Source: Salinibacterium xinjiangense (lineage in GTDB: Bacteria > Actinomycetota > Actinomycetes > Actinomycetales > Microbacteriaceae). Taken from it: 64,000 nucleotides of DNA. Under the pieces are notes generated by a model. That model saw only the letters and a program-made list of their open reading frames with translations. It made no database searches and was not told the origin of the DNA. Positions 61,070-64,000 of this stretch are shown here, piece after piece. The position numbers were made by a program, and so were the translations under genes. The number at the start of each line of letters is the position of its first letter. The stretch's first letter is position 1. The DNA lies in the NCBI RefSeq assembly GCF_014645015.1, contig NZ_BMLC01000002.1, positions 62,001 to 126,000 on the forward strand. Direction: 5' to 3'.

Positions 61070-63907
61070 ATGCAACCGAGAGTCATTGCGGTGCTGGTGG
61101 CCCTCAACGGGGCCAGGTACCTTCCGAGAACGCTTGCCGCGCTCGCGGCGCAGACCCGGCGACCCGACTCGACAGTCTTCGTCGACGCGGGCTCGACCGA
61201 CGCCTCACCGTCGTTGCTGGCCGCGGCTGGCTCCACCCGACTCGTCACCACCCCGGCCCGGCGGTCATTCGGCGGCGCCGTCACTCACGCCATGCAGGTC
61301 TCGCCGCCCGCGGAATCTGAGAATGAGTGGATGTGGCTGCTCGGCCACGACAACGCCCCTGACCCCACGGCGCTTGCTGCACTGCTCGGAGCGGTGGAGG
61401 TGGCGCCGTCGGTGGCGATTGCCGGCCCGAAGCTCATGCGGCTCGACGAACCGGATGTGATCGCGAGTTTCGGCGAGAGCCTCACGGCGTACGGTCGCTC
61501 GGTTTCACTGGTCGACGGGGAACTCGACCAGGCGCAGCACGACATCCATTCGGACCACCTGGGAGTGGCTGCCGGTGGCATGCTCGTGCGTCGCACGGTC
61601 TTCGCCGCCCTCGGTGGATTCGACCCTGCACTTCCGAGCGCTGATGCCGCGCTCGACTTCGCCGTGCGAGCCAGGCTTGCCGGTCATCGAGTCATCGGTG
61701 TTCCCGCTGCGAGGGTCACCAGCGCCGGCCCTCCGGAGCTGTTCGGCAGGAAGTCGGTCTCGGTGGGGGCGCAGAACCGCATCCGCCGCTTCGCCCAGCT
61801 TCATCGCAGGCTCGCCTGGTCACCCACAGTCGCCCTGCCGCTGCATTGGCTCACGCTCGTGCCCCTCGCCGTGCTGCGATCGCTGGGGCACCTCGTGGCC
61901 AAGCGCCCCGGCGCAGTGGGCGGCGAACTCGGTGCGGCATTCCGTGCCGCCTTCGACGGGAGCATCCCGGCCGCCCGGTCGAACATCAGGCGCAATCGCA
62001 CGATGAGCTGGGCCGCCGTCGACGCGCTCCGGCTGTCCTGGGCCGACATGCGGGAGCGGCGTTCGAGCGAACATTCGGCTGCTGCCTCTGGCTACATGAC
62101 TGTCCGTGATCGCCCTGGCTTCTTCGTGGGCGGAGGCGCGTGGGTAGTGCTGCTCGCCGCGATCGCCGGTGTCGTGGCCTTCGGCCGATTCGTGGATGCC
62201 CCAGCACTGGCCGGGGGAGGGCTGCTGCCGCTCAGCACGACCGTCAGCAAACTCTGGTCACACGTCGGCTACGGGTGGCACGACATCGCATCCGGATTCA
62301 CGGGAGCCGCCGATCCGTTCGCTATCGTGCTCGCTGTGCTGGGATCCCTCACCTTCTGGTCACCGTCGCTGAGCATCGTGCTGCTGTACCTTGCTGCCCT
62401 TCCGCTCGCTGCGCTCAGCGCATGGTTCTGCGCCGCGAGGCTGACGCAGCGCGCTTGGCCGCCCGCCGTCGCGGCCATAGCCTGGGCCGTCGCGCCTCCT
62501 TTCCTCGCCTCCCTTACGGGCGGTCATCTCGGTGCGGTTATCGCCCACATCCTGCTGCCTACCCTTGTGCTCGCGGTCGTGAACGCGGCACGCAACTGGT
62601 CGATGTCTGCGCTCGCTGCCCTGCTGTTCGCGGCCATAGTGGCGTCTGCGCCCATCCTGGCCCCCGCACTCGTGATGGGCCTGGTGGCCTGGACCGTCGT
62701 GAACCCGCGCGGATTGCTGCGCATCCTCGGAATTCCGATTCCGGCGGCTGCCCTGTTCGCTCCCCTGGTCATTGAGCAGGTCTCCCGCGGAAACTGGCTC
62801 GCGATCTTCGCCGAACCCGGGCTGCCGGTGGGCGATGTCGTTCCCACCCCGCTACACCTGCTGCTCGGCGTGCCTTCTCACGGACTGGCGGGATGGGACC
62901 TGTTCCTCGCCCAGTTCGGACTGCCGCCCGGAATCGCCCCGATCGTGGTCGCGGCTCTTCTTGCTCCCCTGGCGATCCTGGCTCTGGTCTCGCTCTTCGT
63001 TCCCGGGTTCCGGCGGTCGGTTCCTGCGTTGGTCATGGCGCTGATGGGTTTCAGTACCGCCGTTGCCGTCTCACAGCTCATGGTGACCACCATCGGATCG
63101 ACAGCGACACCCATCTGGGCTGGCCCCGCGCTCAGCCTGTACTGGTTCGGCCTCACCGGGGCGATGGTCGTGACCCTCGACGTGGTCAGGAGGGCGGAAG
63201 TCGCCCCCGCGCTGGTTGCCGCCGTCACGCTGGTGGCCCTCGCGGCTCCGATGGTCACCGTCGCGGCTACCGGAACAATAGCTGTCGCCGCAAGCAACGG
63301 ACGGCTACTGCCGGCATTCGCCTCGGCCGAAGCAGCGAACAGGCCGGAGCTCGGCACGCTTCAGATCACCGCCCAGCCGAACGGCGGAATAGCGACCACC
63401 GTGCATCGCGGGCTGGGAACGACGCTCGATGAGCAGAGCACACTGGCTGCCACGGACGACAGCCTCGGTCCCAGGGATGCTCGGATCGCCACCCTGGCGG
63501 GAAACCTCGCCTCCCGCAGCGGCTTCGATATCGCTGGCGAGCTCGACGCGCTGCAGATCGCCTTCGTGCTCCTGCCCAACGTCACAGACGACGGTGCAGC
63601 GGGGACCAGGCAACGAGTAGCCGATGCTCTCGACGGCAACCGCAGTCTCACACCGATCGGAGCGACGGCGAACGGCTTCCTCTGGAACTACGGGAACATC
63701 GCCGATGGCCCGGCGCCCGTGGGCCCGGGCCCCCTCGACACCACTCTTGGTGTCTGGGTCATCATCGGCCAGGCCGTGGTCATCGGTCTGACGCTGCTGC
63801 TGGCGATCCCCACCACCAAACGCAGGCGAGTCAGGGCCGCGCGAGTGGATTTCAGGATCGATGGCACGACTGCTGACCCGGTCAGCACCGATGGGGTGAC
63901 AGCGTGA
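61070..63907 (+). CDS. GT2 glycosyltransferase fused to polytopic membrane domain
   Basis: 945 residues. Residues 1-about 250 are a GT2 domain: VIAVLVALNGARYLPRTL, DAGSTDASP, WLLGHDNAPDPTAL and GGMLVRRTVFAALGGFD. From about 345 on, around twelve membrane helices follow, with an external segment of about 130 residues (around 770-900) before the last helix and a basic cytoplasmic end. Proteins of this type stand next to whiB in many actinobacteria and are thought to act in wall glycan assembly. TAGTCT nine bases before the ATG suggests a very short leader. Confidence 0.82.
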   Translation: MQPRVIAVLVALNGARYLPRTLAALAAQTRRPDSTVFVDAGSTDASPSLLAAAGSTRLVTTPARRSFGGAVTHAMQVSPPAESENEWMWLLGHDNAPDPTALAALLGAVEVAPSVAIAGPKLMRLDEPDVIASFGESLTAYGRSVSLVDGELDQAQHDIHSDHLGVAAGGMLVRRTVFAALGGFDPALPSADAALDFAVRARLAGHRVIGVPAARVTSAGPPELFGRKSVSVGAQNRIRRFAQLHRRLAWSPTVALPLHWLTLVPLAVLRSLGHLVAKRPGAVGGELGAAFRAAFDGSIPAARSNIRRNRTMSWAAVDALRLSWADMRERRSSEHSAAASGYMTVRDRPGFFVGGGAWVVLLAAIAGVVAFGRFVDAPALAGGGLLPLSTTVSKLWSHVGYGWHDIASGFTGAADPFAIVLAVLGSLTFWSPSLSIVLLYLAALPLAALSAWFCAARLTQRAWPPAVAAIAWAVAPPFLASLTGGHLGAVIAHILLPTLVLAVVNAARNWSMSALAALLFAAIVASAPILAPALVMGLVAWTVVNPRGLLRILGIPIPAAALFAPLVIEQVSRGNWLAIFAEPGLPVGDVVPTPLHLLLGVPSHGLAGWDLFLAQFGLPPGIAPIVVAALLAPLAILALVSLFVPGFRRSVPALVMALMGFSTAVAVSQLMVTTIGSTATPIWAGPALSLYWFGLTGAMVVTLDVVRRAEVAPALVAAVTLVALAAPMVTVAATGTIAVAASNGRLLPAFASAEAANRPELGTLQITAQPNGGIATTVHRGLGTTLDEQSTLAATDDSLGPRDARIATLAGNLASRSGFDIAGELDALQIAFVLLPNVTDDGAAGTRQRVADALDGNRSLTPIGATANGFLWNYGNIADGPAPVGPGPLDTTLGVWVIIGQAVVIGLTLLLAIPTTKRRRVRAARVDFRIDGTTADPVSTDGVTA

Positions 63908-64000
63908 GCGACGAGCCGGGCATGGCCGAGGAACCCAGTGGCGAAGAATTCGTCAAAAACGAGGTCTTCCCCGAGCAGGAAGAGCTGCAGAGCTCGACGC
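63904..64000 (+). CDS. Start of a hypothetical protein, cut by window end
   Basis: GTG at 63904 overlaps the preceding stop (GTGA). The visible 32 residues (MSDEPGMAEEPSGEEF and on) are acidic with no signal peptide yet. From context I expect a DUF5719-type secreted protein, often downstream of the GT2/membrane fusion, but the sequence seen cannot confirm it. Confidence 0.45.
   Translation, partial: MSDEPGMAEEPSGEEFVKNEVFPEQEELQSST

Overview
The window is a high-GC, gene-dense stretch of an actinobacterial chromosome. WhiB, a biotin-dependent acyl-CoA carboxylase with a separate epsilon subunit, LCP, DUF2304, GtrA and CWB2 proteins, GTG starts and many leaderless genes all point that way. 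Family Microbacteriaceae is my inference from gene content and order; I ran no search. I saw no rRNA, tRNA, CRISPR array, insertion sequence or prophage.

Layout. (1) 1-4.4 kb: nucleoside catabolism. A partial adenosine deaminase and PTS EIIA and EIIB components face a phosphosugar mutase/purine nucleoside phosphorylase pair. A 65-bp tandem repeat sits exactly at the EIIA/EIIB junction. (2) 4.4-17.6 kb: housekeeping. It holds an LpdA-like flavoprotein, an AbiEi-like orphan, the acyl-CoA carboxylase alpha subunit, Maf, a TRAM RNA methyltransferase, a response regulator/histidine kinase/kinase-like triad, a 515-bp hairpin-rich gap, carboxylase epsilon and beta subunits, biotin ligase and a PH-domain membrane protein. 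(3) 17.7-53.4 kb: a large cell-surface glycan region. It contains rmlA/B/C/D for dTDP-rhamnose, two gmd-like genes, an ABC polysaccharide exporter, a Wzx-like flippase, two O-antigen-ligase-like proteins, about ten glycosyltransferases, several polytopic membrane proteins, an LCP ligase and two secreted proteins with CWB2 cell-wall-binding repeats. purK and purE lie inside it, separated by a CWB2 gene and a glycosyltransferase. (4) 53.5-64 kb: acyl-CoA dehydrogenase, manA, a 926-bp gene-poor and possibly decayed stretch, a methyltransferase, a GlxA-type regulator divergent from an aldo/keto reductase, galE, whiB and a large GT2/membrane fusion followed by the start of another gene.

How the genes fit together. 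RmlA-D supply dTDP-rhamnose, ManA with Gmd supply GDP-mannose-derived sugars, and GalE supplies UDP-galactose. The glycosyltransferases build rhamnose-containing polymers. These leave either by the Wzm/Wzt exporter or by a flippase/polymerase route, and LCP attaches them to peptidoglycan. The CWB2 proteins are probably surface ligands of these polymers.

Expression. At least twelve genes have a TANNNT-like hexamer ending exactly six bases before the start codon, so leaderless mRNAs look common. This spacing fixes several starts. Many neighbouring genes are coupled by ATGA or GTGA overlaps.
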